A DNA stretch of 64,000 nt from Diplonema papillatum (lineage: Eukaryota; Euglenozoa; Diplonemea; Diplonemida; Diplonemidae): positions 186,001-250,000 of the forward strand of contig JAPJBO010000099.1 in NCBI GenBank assembly GCA_030068145.1, read 5' to 3'. Each line of letters opens with the position of its first letter. Position 1 is the stretch's first letter. Shown here piece after piece: positions 19,718 to 31,439 of this stretch. The position numbers and the translations under genes are program-made. A model generated the notes under the pieces. The model saw only the letters and a list, made by a program, of their open reading frames with translations. It did not search any database and was not told where the DNA came from.

Positions 19718-22260
19718 ATGGCCGACGGCGAGCCGACCCCGGCACAAGAGCGAGAGACGGACAGCGCAGAGGGTGGCTGGGCCGTCGCGGTGTCGGGTGC
19801 CGCGGCCGCCGGGGGCCGCGGGGCGCTGGTGGTGGCCAGCCACGACAAGTGGATCTTCTGGGGGCGGACCAACGACACGGCGCTGCAGTCGACAGACTCT
19901 GGGGGCAAGGCCGTCCGCTGCATCTCGTTTTGGAGCTCGAAATCGGCCATCCGCACGACGTCCACAAAAACCGAGCCCGTAGAACCGGAGATCGTCATCA
20001 CCACCGGCGACGACAAAGTGATCGAGGCTCGGTGCCCCGAAACCATGAAGATCCTGCACAAAACGGAGCCCCTTTCCAAGAAAGTCGCCCGCATGGAAGC
20101 GTACGATGCCGCGACCATCCTGTTCTGCGACAAGACCGGCGACGCGTACACCATCACCTACGACCCCGCGCAAGGCTTCGGATCTCCGAAGCTGGTCCTC
20201 GGACACACCGCGAGCATGATCACAGGGCTTGCTGTCTGCTACGACGGGAAGCTCATCGCCACGACCGACAAGGACGGGCACTTGAGGCTCACACGGTCCG
20301 CTTTTTCTTTCTGTGTTCGCACCCGCTGTTGGTGTTGGAAATGCTTGAGGAGACTGCCAGTTGTGAAACCTCAAAGGAGCAGCATGCCGATAACACCCCA
20401 AATCTCAAAGGAAGTAAGTGTGCTGTAGCCCACACGAAACGCAGGTAAATCTGGGTTCAGTGGCGGGCGTAAGCGTTCAACCAAAAAGACCCACTTTGGA
20501 ATTGTATTCTTTTCTCTAGCCTCCGTCGAAAATAAGCGGAAGGCAGCCCCTCGAGTATTTCCCTCCGTCCGCACTGCATCCCAGGGGCAAGTCGTGCGCG
20601 TTTTAAGTCAGAAAGTCTCAGGTGGGCGGGGTATCAGCGGTGCATGCACCCAAGCGGGAATAACATGCGGCGGGTATCACGTGCCCACAGCGTGCATGCA
20701 GCTTTTTCCGTGGAATAGCTCCGTCCTGCCGGGACTTGAAGCGACTTCCTGCAGGCAGCTGCCGTAGCACCCGGCAGGTGATTCGCACAGCTTCCCCGTG
20801 CGAGCGAACAGGAACTGAACTGTGTCGGTGACTGCGGTGTGCTTGCGCCAGGAGGTCGGAACAGTTTGTCAAGCCAAGCTCATTGCACAGACAGACTTTG
20901 CCACATCCTCGGGCGAGATGTCCCGCCTGTGCAAACTAGCAGGCAGGATTCGAATGAAGAAGCTAGTTATCAATCTTCCACGCTCAATCCGTCTCCGAGC
21001 GGGCGTCGGCAGTAACGTAAAAAGGGCGGAGAAATGGGCTATATTCGCGCAGGGATTACCCACGGCTGAGCATTATCACACCCACCCACATACGCACTTC
21101 TCTCACAGGTACCCAGACACCGGCATCATCGAAAAGTTCTGCTTGGGCCACACCGCTTTTGTAGCGGGGTTGTCGCAACCGTTCCGCACGTTCACGGACC
21201 CGGCTTGCATGCTGGCGACCGCCGGAGGAGACGGAATGGTGAAGGTGTGGCGGGTGCCGAGCGGAGAAGAGGTGTTCAGCCACTCCTTTGGCGAAGACGT
21301 GACCGTGCACGACGTCGCCGTCTTGTACCAGGACCCGGAGTGCACGATCGCGAGCGCCGTCTGCGCGAGCGTCGAGGGGGTCGGCATCGTCGCGTTCGAC
21401 GTCAGCGAGAAGGGCATCTCGCCCCCCCGCACAGTCTCAGCCACCCCGCGGGCCCCCGTGACCTTGGCCGCGGGCGGCCAGCCGGCGCACCTGTTCGCGG
21501 CGTACATCGGCGAGGAGGCGCCGTTCTTCGAGAGCTACCTGGTGGCCGGCGGGGCCGCCGGCGAGGCGCTGCACAAGGTGGCGCTCGAGCTGCCCGTGGA
21601 CATCAAGTCGGTCAAGCCGTCGTATTGGCAGGTGTGTGGGTGGGGTGCCCTTTTCTTTGGCGAAACCCACCGTCTCTTTCAGAAGCGGCAGCTTGAAAGG
21701 AACTGCTCAACGAAGCTGTCAGACAAGAAACCGAAGGGATCCCAAGTGCTGTAACTACCGAACACGTGTTGAACGGACGTGGTCTACCCGTGGACGACAA
21801 CCGAATATCAACCACCCCTTGATCATGGTGCCACGTAGTCATGCCTGTGTGCGTGTGGGGTTCCCACACTACAGAGCTGCACTGCTACGCTGCTAGTGAG
21901 CACACGTGCATCGCGCAACGTTTTTAGAATTCTACAACACCACAGGTCGAGCTGCTGAAGAAGCGGAGCTTAAACCAAGGCATCGGAACGCGGTTCGATT
22001 TGCAGACCAAGTATGATTTGCGAAAGGTGGGGAAATACAACGTCAGGGAATCCCCCACTTCATACACAAGACCACCCCCTTACGCGCTATTTGTTGAAGT
22101 GACACATGCCGACACAGGCAACATCCCCTCTCCACCTCTTCATACACAAAGCAAAACTTTGCATGCATTTCTCTCCCAACGCGTTTGCAATGCAGAGCAG
22201 CCCGCAAGATTGTTGTACGTCAAGAACCCATCGAAACAGGAAAAAGCCGCGCACCGATGA
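19718..22260 (+). CDS. TRM82: TRM82/WDR4-like subunit of tRNA m7G46 methyltransferase (3 exons)
   Basis: Exons 19718-20295, 21109-21631, 21946-about 22260; GT-AG introns in phase 2 and phase 0. WD-repeat beta-propeller protein of about 470 residues. The family-specific core is formed across the first junction: DKTGDAYTI, LVLGHTASMITGLAV, then ATTDKDGHLRLTR joined to YPDTGIIEKFCLGHTAFV. This matches the Trm82/WDR4 pattern of a DK-G-D strand, LGH-SM, D-D-HIR and FCLGH-FV. Known role: non-catalytic partner that stabilises Trm8/METTL1 for m7G46 of tRNA. The start ACAAAATGGCC agrees with neighbouring genes. Exon 3 begins VELLKKRSLN; its true 3' end is uncertain, since a GT after LRK at about 22027 could start another intron, so the stop at 22260 is an upper bound. 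Intron 1 hosts a dispersed repeat almost at its 5' splice site. Confidence 0.85.
20316..20562 (+). repeat. Dispersed repeat, intron copy (TRM82 intron 1)
   Basis: Member of the family also at 6257-6424, 29900-30110, 57325-57487 (partial), 61665-61883 and 61998-62031 (5' stub). Hallmarks are GTATAAGCACC-like start, AGCCCACACGAAAC, GTGGCGGGCGTAAGCGTTCA and a CCTCGAGTATTT end. All copies have the same orientation. This one starts about 20 bp after the 5' splice site. Confidence 0.8.
21676..21800 (+). repeat. Dispersed repeat in TRM82 intron 2
   Basis: Matches 23985-24105 in the same orientation, sharing AAGGGATCCCAAGTGC and CCGAACACGTGTTGAACGGA. It makes up much of the 314-bp intron. Confidence 0.75.
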
Positions 22261-22611
22261 GAGCTGAGAAGCGACGGAGTGACGCTCCTGCTCGCTCGTC
22301 GCCTGCCAGGGTCGTGGAACGCCCTGCTTGCAGCCCGTTGACCGCACTCGAAACAGGGCTCGTGCAGATCCCCCTCCTCTTGGTCTTGGACTTGTATGAA
22401 CCGCGTGAACCAGCGCACGGCGCGTCCCGCAATGCCTTGCTTGGGCAACGGTCGGGCGGTTCAGTTTCACGCATTGCACGTGGAGAGAAATGAAGGCAGT
22501 TGCCGAAAGCACAGCACATGAACAAAGTGAGCAGTCAGCCGGTCCCTTTATTTGCCGCGTGCTGTCTTGTCAGGGCGTGCTTCACACACATTACGGCGGC
22601 GCGACGCCCCT

Positions 22612-22911
22612 TTATGAGCACGTCTCAAAAATACCTTAGAAATTGTGCCCATTTTTGATTTGCGAACCAGGCGTTGCCATCAGTATAGACTTTCTCCGAC
22701 GTGCTGCATTTCCTGCTTGGGGGGGCACAAGAACCCGTAAAATCGAATTTTGGGAGACATAGAAGCCTCGCGGAAGTCATCTAGTGGCCATTCCGAGCTC
22801 AGAAACTTCGTATAGGAACGGTACGGGTCAGGACACCCGCGTGGCAACGCCTTCGTCGCAAATTGAAAATGGGCACAATTTCTGCGGTATTTTTGAGACG
22901 TACTCATATGT
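22612..22911. mobile_element. MITE-like element with about 65-bp inverted ends
   Basis: Left arm 22612-22680 and right arm 22841-22911 are inverted copies (outer ACGTCTCAAAAATACC, inner GTGCCCATTTT and GGCGTTGCC), separated by about 160 bp without coding capacity. The central part (CCCGTAAAATCG-type sequence) has a diverged relative near 49120. No target duplication is obvious. I infer a small non-autonomous DNA element or fold-back repeat. Confidence 0.65.
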
Positions 22912-22919
22912 ATACCCAT

Positions 22920-24224
22920 GTGGGTACGTGCCAAAACCCATCTCTCCCCTCCCTTCGCACTTCTTCGGCTCTAAGACCTTCCGAGCCGAACCTGGGTATT
23001 CCGCCTGCCGGAGTTGATTTCTGCGCATCCGCACCAGGGAGGCTCCACGGCTAGGCAGAGGAGCCTTTTGGCACTTACCCATGTGCAGCACATTTTGGGG
23101 TGAGGTCGTCGTCAAACCGGGTGATCCTGACCCTTCAAAAGCCACCAACTCTGCGTGCGACTCTCACAGCGGCTGGAGAGATGCCGCCACGGCGTCTCCA
23201 ACCAAGACGCCAGCTTGCCTCGTCCCCCTCTCTAAGTGAACATCAGCAGGCACGGGAGGCCTGGTCCCGATCCTGGTCGTGCTTTTTCCCCGCTTTCAAT
23301 CCCACCACTACAAGGTACAAGCGACACGGCTCGCAACGTGACACACCCTCGTGCAACTTGGGAGGGAACAACGGCGACACACGCTCTCAAACGATTTGAA
23401 AGGAGCCCACTCATTGCTCCCGCGGAATCGTCAGTGCGAGGGTTTCCCTGGCGATTATAGCTCAGTGTTAGATATGCCGAAAACCGGCGACATGCACGAG
23501 GCACAATGTAGCCACGCCACCCCCGTCGTAAGGTTGCCAGCTTGCATTTTGATTTCCGAAACCTCGCAGTGCGCGTGGTGTGCTTTCCAAAGAGGCAGGC
23601 TACATGCAGAAGCACAAAAGAATAAAAAGTCCGCTACGGGGCATGAGCGGAACGGCCAACTGCAGCATGCAAAGTGGAGTCGAAGTCAACGCAGTCCTGC
23701 GTCTCTACAAGTTTGTGCCAAGTCCCGATTTAAACCACGCCTCGACGTTTGGCCCGTGAACCCGTCAGTAGTACCGCCAGGAAAAACTCGCACCATTCCA
23801 CCCAAGCTTCTACGGTCAACCGAAGACTTCAAAATACCAGGCAAGAACCAGAAGGTCCGCCCCGCTGGTTGAAACAGATGCAAGGGGGCCTTGGCATTGA
23901 ACGACTTCAACCGCTGAACACTGTCTCCAGCGCAACTTTCCGGGGCGTCTCGCACAGCCCACGATTCATTTTTTTACATGAGTGCCAGCTTGGAAGGAAA
24001 TGCTCGAGAAGCTGCCAGACAAAGAACCCAAGGGATCCCAAGTGCAGCAACTTCCGAACACGTGTTGAACGGACGTGCGGGGTGGATCATGCGGGTCTAC
24101 CCCTACACACAAACACAACAGGAGAAAACGTCCTGAGTGAAAACCAACACACGGTGGTGTAATCGAAGAACAAAAACCGACCAGCAGGGGTGGGGGCGGC
24201 ACAGGCAACACACAATAAGAAAAC
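22920..24224. other. Intergenic with one dispersed repeat
   Basis: No gene recognised. 23985-24105 is the second copy of the repeat in TRM82 intron 2. The segment at about 23812-23845 matches a motif at 1802-1830. Confidence 0.4.
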
Positions 24225-27178
24225 ATGGCCGAAACTAAAGAATGCTGCCGCACAGCCGGGTACAGGGATTGCGTCACGGTCGAGGGGCTCGTCTGCCAGG
24301 CCATTGTAGGCGTCAAGGAGCCAGAGCGACTCCACCGACAAAAGCTCATCATCCATGCCGTAATGTATCTCGACACATCGTGCTGCTCTATGGTATGCCA
24401 CAACGCCATTTTCTAGCCATTCGGAGGGGAGGTGAGAGCACACAGAGACCGTCGTGGAGCTCGATTCCAGCCATGATAGGCGCATCGAGCCGGTTTCTAC
24501 TTGCCACAGACGGGGACAAACGAGTCCTGTCCTTGCATTTTTGAAGACCGTAAGAACCCAGGCCATCAAGCGAATCTTTCAAGACGCAGCGTGTGTGCTT
24601 GCCGCGGACGGAGACGAAATCCTTCCGTTCTCGTCCTTGCATTTTGCGGCAATTCTGGAAGACCCAATTGAAGGTCACTCAGAGACATGAAAGCCCGACT
24701 GGCTGGATTTGAGACTCGGCCGTCCGCCTGGGCTGTCCAAAGTGGCCCTCAAACCACGTCATCAACGCCCTGACGCGCAGCCCATGCACAAGCCGCGATT
24801 TTCACGTGAAAACACCCCGCAGGACGATGACCTGACGAAGACCATCAGCTACGCTACGGTGGCGCGCGACATAGTCCGGTACACGGAAGATTCGAAGCAT
24901 TACCTGGTATGTTCTGGTCTAAAAGCTTTAGCAACCACGCCAAAAGTACAGCTGGAAGCGGTGTGGATAGGAGCCCTCCATGAACCAAGAATTTTTTTGT
25001 GCTGCCCGTAGAGGCGTCCAACCACAAGCAGAGCGGGCGGGGAGTACTGGAATTGTGTGCGCTCCGACTCACGCTTTCACATGCTGCGGGGTGACCGTGA
25101 GCTGAACGTTGAACCAAGATCCCCCACTCGAAACCCTCCATTATTGCCCCGGAGCGATATCCATTCTTCTCTCTCACAAACGCGCATCCTACGCACTTTC
25201 TCGTTATTTCTCAAGACTTGTTGCGAGCTCCCATCGTACCGAGAGAAGGAAGCGTTCGCTCGAAACGTTGAACCAAGATCCCCCCACCCACGCAGCTCGA
25301 AACCCTGTATTAGTGCCACGGGGCGAATTACTCTTCTCTCCAACGAACGCGTATCTTCGTTGTTTGTAAAGACTTGATGCGAGCCATTCGTGCCGAGAGA
25401 AGGTCAAAACATTGAACAAGATCCCCCCACCCACGCAGCTCGAAACCTTCTATTATTGCCACGGAGCGAATTCACTCTTCTCCCGAACACGCGCATCCTA
25501 CACACTTCTTCGTTGTTTGTTAAGACTTGGTGCGAGCCCATCGTTCCGAGAGAAGGTCAAAACATTGAACAAGACCCCCCCCCCACCCACGCACCGACGG
25601 AGACCCCCAAAACCTTTTTCAACCTTTCCAATTCCCTTCAAGCTAGACCATTATACAACGACCCCCCTACCCACGCAGCTCGAAACCCTGGCGCACGGGA
25701 TCGCGCGGTTGATCTGCCTGAACTACGGCGTGCCCGAGTGCAAGGTGCGTGTGGCGAAGCCGCGGGCCATCCCGCTGGCGGACCACGCCGTCGTCGAGAT
25801 CGTCCGCGCGCGCGACTTTTTCGTCCGCGAGCGCGCGAACCTGCTAGAGCTCGCCCAGGTGCCGGCAGCCGCCCGCCTCTCCCCCGCCGCCGGCGAGTCT
25901 CTCGTGTTCCTCGGCCTCGGCTCGAACGTCGGGTCCCGCGCCGACAACCTCGCCTTCGGCATCGCGGAGATCGCGAAGCGCACCGCCGCCAGCGGCACAG
26001 TGGTCTCGCGGCTGTTTAGCTCCCCCGCAGCGTACGTGACTGAGCAACCGGAGTTTGCCAACGCGTGCATCGGAATCACCACGAAAATTGACCCGTTCGC
26101 GCTGCTGAAGATCGCGAAGGACATCGAAGCGGAGGCTGGGCGGGATCTGGACCCGTCCACCAAGGTGGTTAACGGACCGCGCCCGTTGGACATCGACATC
26201 CTCCTCGTCGACGGCGTCAGGCTCGACAGCCCGACCCTGTCGGTGCCGCACGCCGAGATGTCGAAGAGGCTGTTCGTCCTCCTCCCGCTAGCGGACATCG
26301 CGCCGGGGGCGAAGCACCCCGTTTTTTTGACGACGGTCGGCGACATGAAGAAACGGCTTCTCCTCTCGAACTCGACCCGCGTCCCCGGCGAAGCGGACGC
26401 AAGCGCCCTGCACACGATGATCACCGCGGGGAAGCCGGCGGACAGCCAAGGGACACGCTGCATCGCTGTCGGGAGCAAAACCCTCGTCTTCTCCCGCGTG
26501 TCGACCGCGGAAGACCTCGAACTGGTGGTGGCCAGCAGCCCGAAGGACAACCCGCGAGTAGCCGTAGTTGCCGGTGATGACGAATCGCGGGTCCGAGCGA
26601 TGGTGCTGGGGTTCGCGGGCGGGTTGGTGGCGTGCGAGCCGACCACGGCGGCAGCGGCGGTCGCGTTGTTGAAGGTTCCCGGCCTCGCCGGCTGCTTCCT
26701 CCCCCACAGGGCCGTCAACGACCCCGAGGCGCTGTCGGCGGTGGCGAAGCTGGCCGCCGAATCGCGCTGCTTTTTGGTCGTCCCGCCCGACACGTCGCCC
26801 TCCGCCGTGTGGCACATCACCGCTCAGTTCGGCGTGCTGCCGTGGCAGCTGGTCGCCAGCCCGCTGACGTTTTACGCCGCCCCCGGCGACACCCCGGCCG
26901 CCGCCGCTTCCAAGCAGGACGCCCTGCAGACCTTCCTCCGGGCCCCTTGCGGGGCCCCGGCGTCCGGGCAGAGCCCCGTGCCGTGCTCCGAGGTCTGGGA
27001 CCTGACGCGGCTGCCGGTAGACGCAGCGGGCTCGCTCGGCTCGCTGGCCGCCCTGCTCACCGCCGCGGTCTCGCGCAAAGCCGACATCGTCATCGCCAAC
27101 GCGCGCGACACGGCCGGGCTGCTTCAGGCAGCGGAGACAGCGGACACCCTCTTCCGCGCGCCTTGGTCGCACCGTTGA
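24225..27178 (+). CDS. Folate biosynthesis fusion: dihydroneopterin aldolase-HPPK with unknown C-terminal domain (3 exons)
   Basis: Exons 24225-24392, 24823-24906, 25679-27178 give 583 residues; all introns GT-AG, phase 0. Residues 15-145 are FolB-like: VEGLVCQAIVGVKEPER with the conserved Glu, then across the junctions DDDLTKTISYATVARDIV and LETLAHGIARL, ending VRVAKPRAIPLADHAVVEIV with the catalytic Lys. Residues 155-310 are HPPK/FolK: LGLGSNVGSR, NGPRPLDIDILLVDG, VPHAEMSKRLFVLLPLADIAP. These enzymes make 6-hydroxymethyl-dihydropterin and its pyrophosphate. In fungal Fol1 and similar proteins a DHPS domain of about 270 residues follows; here residues 311-583 have that length but none of the DHPS motifs (no NVTPDSFSDGG, no GGESTRPG). 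Its function is unknown. The start AAACATGGCC fits the neighbours. The 3' end is tandemly duplicated downstream. Confidence 0.87.
25109..25600 (+). repeat. About 150-bp tandem repeat carrying copies of the splice acceptor
   Basis: Three diverged units (starting near 25109, 25269 and 25412) plus a partial one, within intron 24907-25678. Units share TTGAACAAGATCCCCCCAC and a terminal GAGAGAAGG. Two of them contain ACCCACGCAGCTCGAAACC, the same sequence as the true exon 3 acceptor at 25670-25688. Confidence 0.8.
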
Positions 27179-27383
27179 TGACCCACACAGCAGTTCTCCA
27201 CCGAAAGTCGGCTTCCTCGTCATCGCGTCAACACTGCAAAACGCATCGGACCCCCTTCGGTCCGCCCGTCTTGGTCGCGCCGTTGACAACCCGCGCAGCG
27301 AGTTCTCCGACGAAAGCCGGCACCACGAAACGCTGCGAAAACGTGGTCCCGCCCATTTCTTGGCCCCTGGCGACATCTATCTA

Positions 27384-28790
27384 GGCGGCGGCCGCCGCCA
27401 AGCAAGGACGCCCTGCAGACCTTCCTCCGGGGCCCCTTGCGGGGCCCCGGAGCCCTGTGCCGTGCTCCGAGGTCTGGGACCTGACGCGGCTGCCCGTAGA
27501 CGGCTCGCTGGCCGCCCTGCTCACCGCCGCGGTCTCGCGCAAAGCCGGCATCGTCATCGCCAACGCGCGCGACACGGCCGGGCTCCTTCAGGCAGCGGAG
27601 ACAGCGGACACCCTCTTCTGCGCGCCTTGGTCGCACCGTTGATGACCCACACAGCAGTTCTCCACCGAAAGTCGGCTTCCTCGTCATCGCGTCAACACTG
27701 CAAAATGCATCGGACCCCCTTCGTTCCGCCCGTCTTGGTCGCGCCGTTGACAACCCGCGCAGCGAGTTCTCCGACGAAAGCCGGCACCACGAAACGCTGC
27801 GAAAACGTGGTCCCGCCCATTTCTTGGCCCCTGGCGACATCTATCTAGGCGGCGGCCGCCGCCAAGCAAGGACGCCCTGCAGACCTTCCTCCGGGGCCCC
27901 TTGCGGGGCCCCGGAGCCCCGTGCCGTGCTCCGAGGTCTGGGACCTGACGCGGCTGCCCGTAGACGGCTCGCTGGCCGCCCGCGGTCTCGCGCAAAGCCG
28001 GCATCGTCATCGCCAACGGCCGGGCTCCTTCAGGCAGCGGAGACAGCGGACACCCTCTTCCGCGCGCCTTGGTCGCACCGTCGATGACCCACACAGCAGT
28101 TCTCCACTGAAGTGTCTCCGTCCTCGTCATCGCGCGTCAACACTGCAAAACACATCGGACCCCTTTCGTTCCGCCCGTCTTGGCCGCGCCGTTGACAACC
28201 CGCGCAGCGGACGAAAGCCGACATCACCACGAAACGCTGCAAAATACGTGGTTCCGCCTATTGGGCTCCGGCGACATCCAGGCGGCGGCCGCCGCAAAGC
28301 AAGGACGCCCTGCAAACCATCCTCCGGACCCCTTGCGGGGCCCCGGCGTCCCGGTAGAGCCCCGTGCCGTTTTCCGAGGCATGGGACCTGACCTGCCTGC
28401 CCGTAAACGCGGCGGGCTCGGTCAGCTCGCTCACCGCCCTGCTCACCGCCGCGGTCTTGCGCAAAGCCGGCGTCGTCATCGCCGATGCCCGCGGCACGGC
28501 CAGGGCTCTTTCAGGCAGCAAAGACAGCGGGACACCCCTGTTCCGCGCGCCTTGGTCGCACCGTTGACGACCCACGCAGCAATTCTCCAACGAAGTGTCG
28601 GCGCTTTCATCATTGCGAGCAACTGCAAAAACACATCGGACACCCTTGTCGTGGTCGCGCCGTTGACAAACCCCGCGCGGCGGCAGTCTTCCGACGAAAG
28701 CCGACATCATCGCGACAACGCTGCGAAAACGTGGTCCCGCCCATTTTGGCGTCGTTTACCCCTGCTTGGGTGCTCTGGCGGCCTCTCCGT
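27384..28790 (+). pseudogene. Three decaying tandem copies of the folate gene 3' end
   Basis: Units of about 460, 420 and 500 bp (starting near 27384, 27847 and 28270) repeat the segment 26890-27383: the last about 90 codons of the folate fusion gene plus about 200 bp of 3' flank. The first two are close copies with short internal deletions; the third is clearly more diverged and frame-damaged. They retain stretches such as SEVWDLTRLPVD and AAETADTLF. No start or upstream domains are present. Confidence 0.85.
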
Positions 28791-28799
28791 TGTCGATAT

Positions 28800-29895
28800 C
28801 CACGTCCGTCGTCATCCATGAGAGACCCACCTTCCAAACGCGCTGGTCTCAATGAATGATGGAAATGCAGGGGCGAAACGGTCTCGTCACAAAGTCCTGA
28901 GCAAGCCTGCGAGCATGATTAGGGGCCTGACCAGAGCCGCCTGAGTTTTTAGAGCTCCCTAGGTTGCATCAGTTGTGGAGGAAAAGGTAGCAGTCCTCAG
29001 GGGTCAAAGCCCCGGTTTGCGTCGACTTTCGTCTTATATGATACCCCACATTTTCGACTAAGAAAACAATAAACAGAAAACACAGAAACTTACCGGCGGA
29101 TACTCAATGCTTACGTACCCATCATAAAAATGGGGCACATGCGCTTGTTGCACATTGCAACGAACGTCGACCGCGGAGACTTAAAACACCCGGAGTCTCA
29201 TAACGTTGTTCTTCCGTGACAATTCTAGCCTCAGCAAGTCAAGCTCCCTCCCCTCGCACCCCCCTCCCCTAAGTTATTTCCAAGTGATGTTGCCCGGCAG
29301 GCGCTCTCTTGAGCGTTGCCGAGCAGGGGCATCTCTGCTGGTGCAAACCCATCGAAGCCAACGCGCGTTTCGGCTGCGCTGTGTGGTTGTCTGAACGAAT
29401 GGGTCGCAGGGAAAAGTGTGACCTACAACACGCAACAACAGAACGGGAGTAGTCCGTGGTGCCCTCATCCGGTATTACCCAACGGCTGCGACATGCATCG
29501 CTCAGTGGCCGGCGAGAGCGCCAGGCGAGAGCGAGCATGCCACAGCCGCATCACTGGTTCACTCTCTATCTACAAGGGAAGTCGGTGCAGCAACAAATGG
29601 TGACCGAAGAGTTGCTGGCAATCCTTCGAGTTGCCTTGCCGCTCTCTCTTTCTCTCGTTGTTGCAGAGCCTGCGGCTCGTTGTTCCGTCAGGGTTTGCAT
29701 CCCACCAGAGTGCGCTGCGCGGCATCTGCCTCTCGAGATTCCACCCAGTCTGGAGTGCAGAGTCGTTTTCTTCTTTCTTTGCTGCTGAATCCCCGTCTGC
29801 TGCGCTTAGCCAAAGTTCATTCAGTCGCGTTGGACGTCAAAATACACGGTGAACTCTGCTCAGAATGGTGGAGGCGAGCTTTTTTTTTTTAATAC
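28800..29895. other. Intergenic, no gene recognised
   Basis: Nothing supportable was seen. Several short open frames in both orientations lack recognisable similarity. Confidence 0.4.
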
Positions 29896-29899
29896 ATTC

Positions 29900-30110
29900 T
29901 TTGTATAAGCACCCGCTTTGTAGGAAATACTTGAGGAGGCTGCCAGCTGCAAATGATCGAAGGAGGAAAATGTGCTGTAGCCCACACGAAACACACGTAA
30001 ATCTGGGTTTAGTGGCGGGCGTAAGCGTTCAACAAAAAAGACCCACTTTGTAGTTGTATTGTTTTCACCCCCTTTAGCCTCCTTCGAAATGAACACAAGG
30101 CAGTCCTCGA
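29900..30110 (+). repeat. Dispersed repeat (same family as 20316-20562)
   Basis: Nearly complete copy with the GTATAAGCACC start, GGCGGGCGTAAGCGTTCAAC core and a CCTCGAGCATTTT end. Intergenic. Confidence 0.8.
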
Positions 30111-30239
30111 GCATTTTTACATTTTCTTGGAATGAGCCAGTAGGGTTTTGTTCTCAGCTCTATTATCCAATGCCGATCCCCACCCTTCTTAGTGCAGTGT
30201 GGTAGCACAGCGTAGGAAGTGGACAGGCGAATCCTGCTT

Positions 30240-30680
30240 TTTGGTACTGGCAATCTTGCGGGTTGCCCTTCAATGTATTGTGCAGGCTAAAAAAACGTAG
30301 ACAGCGTGTTTTGTTGGATCAGAATTCCTTACCTGAATATACACAGGGTAAATACAAGTGGGAAAACGATCAACCGGCACACACAAAAGACCGGGAAAAT
30401 CTTCCCTGAACCCCTGGAACGAGCATGCGCAACCGAAGACCAGCGTATCAAAGGAAGAGCTATTTGGCAAAACTGAAAATGCAGGGGTTGCATCCGCGCT
30501 TGTAGCTCTAGCAATCTTGCGGGGTCTGCCGCCACAATGTACTGCAAAGACCAAACGGAAGTGTACAGCGCGTTTCTGGTGGTTGATCTAGGTTCCTCAC
30601 CCGAAAATGAACAGGGTTGTGAAAACAAGCGGGGAATGTAATCAACCGGCACGTACAAACGAAACGAAGCGCCTGTTTTC
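30240..30680 (+). repeat. Two copies of the 7536-type dispersed repeat
   Basis: 30240-30385 is close to the 7536-7705 copy. 30510-30680 is a more diverged copy in the same orientation (CAACCGGCACGTACAAACGA at its end). Confidence 0.7.
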
Positions 30681-30689
30681 TTTCTTTTT

Positions 30690-31148
30690 CCACTTTCCCT
30701 TAACAGTCTCGTTCTCCAGTGTCTTGCACCCTCATCTTCTGTAGCTTGGAGGCTCACCGTGGAAAGGCACCAAATCCGACGAAAGACGGCGCAGCGGCCT
30801 GTCCTGTCGATGCTGTGTTACGGCGTCTTCCAGAAGCCGTTTTCTGCGTTTCTTCTTTTTTATTTCTCCTTTTCTTTTTGTTCCCTATCAGGAAATGGTG
30901 TTTCTGCACTTCGAGTAAGGCTGGGCGCGACGCCGGTGTGTTGCCCTCTGGTTCAGAGGTTTCGTAGCACGTCACGACCTTTTTTTTCAAAGCCAACCGT
31001 TCTGCCCCTTTTTCCCGTTTCAACTCGAACAGACTACGCGACGGGATCTCCGGCTTCATTCCTTTGAAGGAGAGGCGAGGCCAACAGATCGTTAGGTCAG
31101 GCATTTATTTCGAGGATCCGTACTGAAGATTGTGTGCCCGTCAAGCTC
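30690..31148. other. Intergenic, no gene recognised
   Basis: Pyrimidine-rich sequence with T runs. No supported gene. Confidence 0.35.
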
Positions 31149-31439
31149 TTACGCTTGTGCTCTACGCGCGAGTTCTGCTCCCGCTGAGTCCGCCTTAGGT
31201 CTACGCGGGTCGACTCTGCGCGTCACCACCCTCAAGCCTTCCGGCAGGAAATTAGAGAAAGGCAACGAGAAGTGGCTGCCGGGGCAACCTGCAAACTGAT
31301 CCAGCACCCGAAACTCAACTAATAGCTGCCTGAAGCCATCCGTCATGGTTTCTACGACACTGATGTTCACGGTGCAAGTCTGCACCACACCGTTGGCATC
31401 GAGCGTGCCCTTGTGTCGATACTTGTAAATTTGTTGCAT
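31149..31439 (-). CDS. Possible host exon next to the LINE insertion
   Basis: A 96-codon frame on the minus strand beginning MQQIYKYRHKGTLDANGV. I do not recognise a family. The sequence looks protein-like for about the first 75 residues and then becomes basic and low-complexity. Its ATG lies inside the 18-bp target duplication of the retrotransposon (31429-31446), so the LINE inserted at its 5' end. It could be a chance frame, a gene start, or an internal exon. If real it would be the only host gene on the minus strand. Confidence 0.25.
   Translation of the reverse strand: MQQIYKYRHKGTLDANGVVQTCTVNISVVETMTDGFRQLLVEFRVLDQFAGCPGSHFSLPFSNFLPEGLRVVTRRVDPRRPKADSAGAELARRAQA

Noticed and set aside
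26400..27178. Annotation of the folate protein's C-terminus as dihydropteroate synthase
   Set aside because: Length and position fit, but none of the DHPS signature motifs can be seen.
25723..27376. Minus-strand frames of about 365 residues over the folate gene
   Set aside because: Antisense to a well-supported FolB-FolK coding region.
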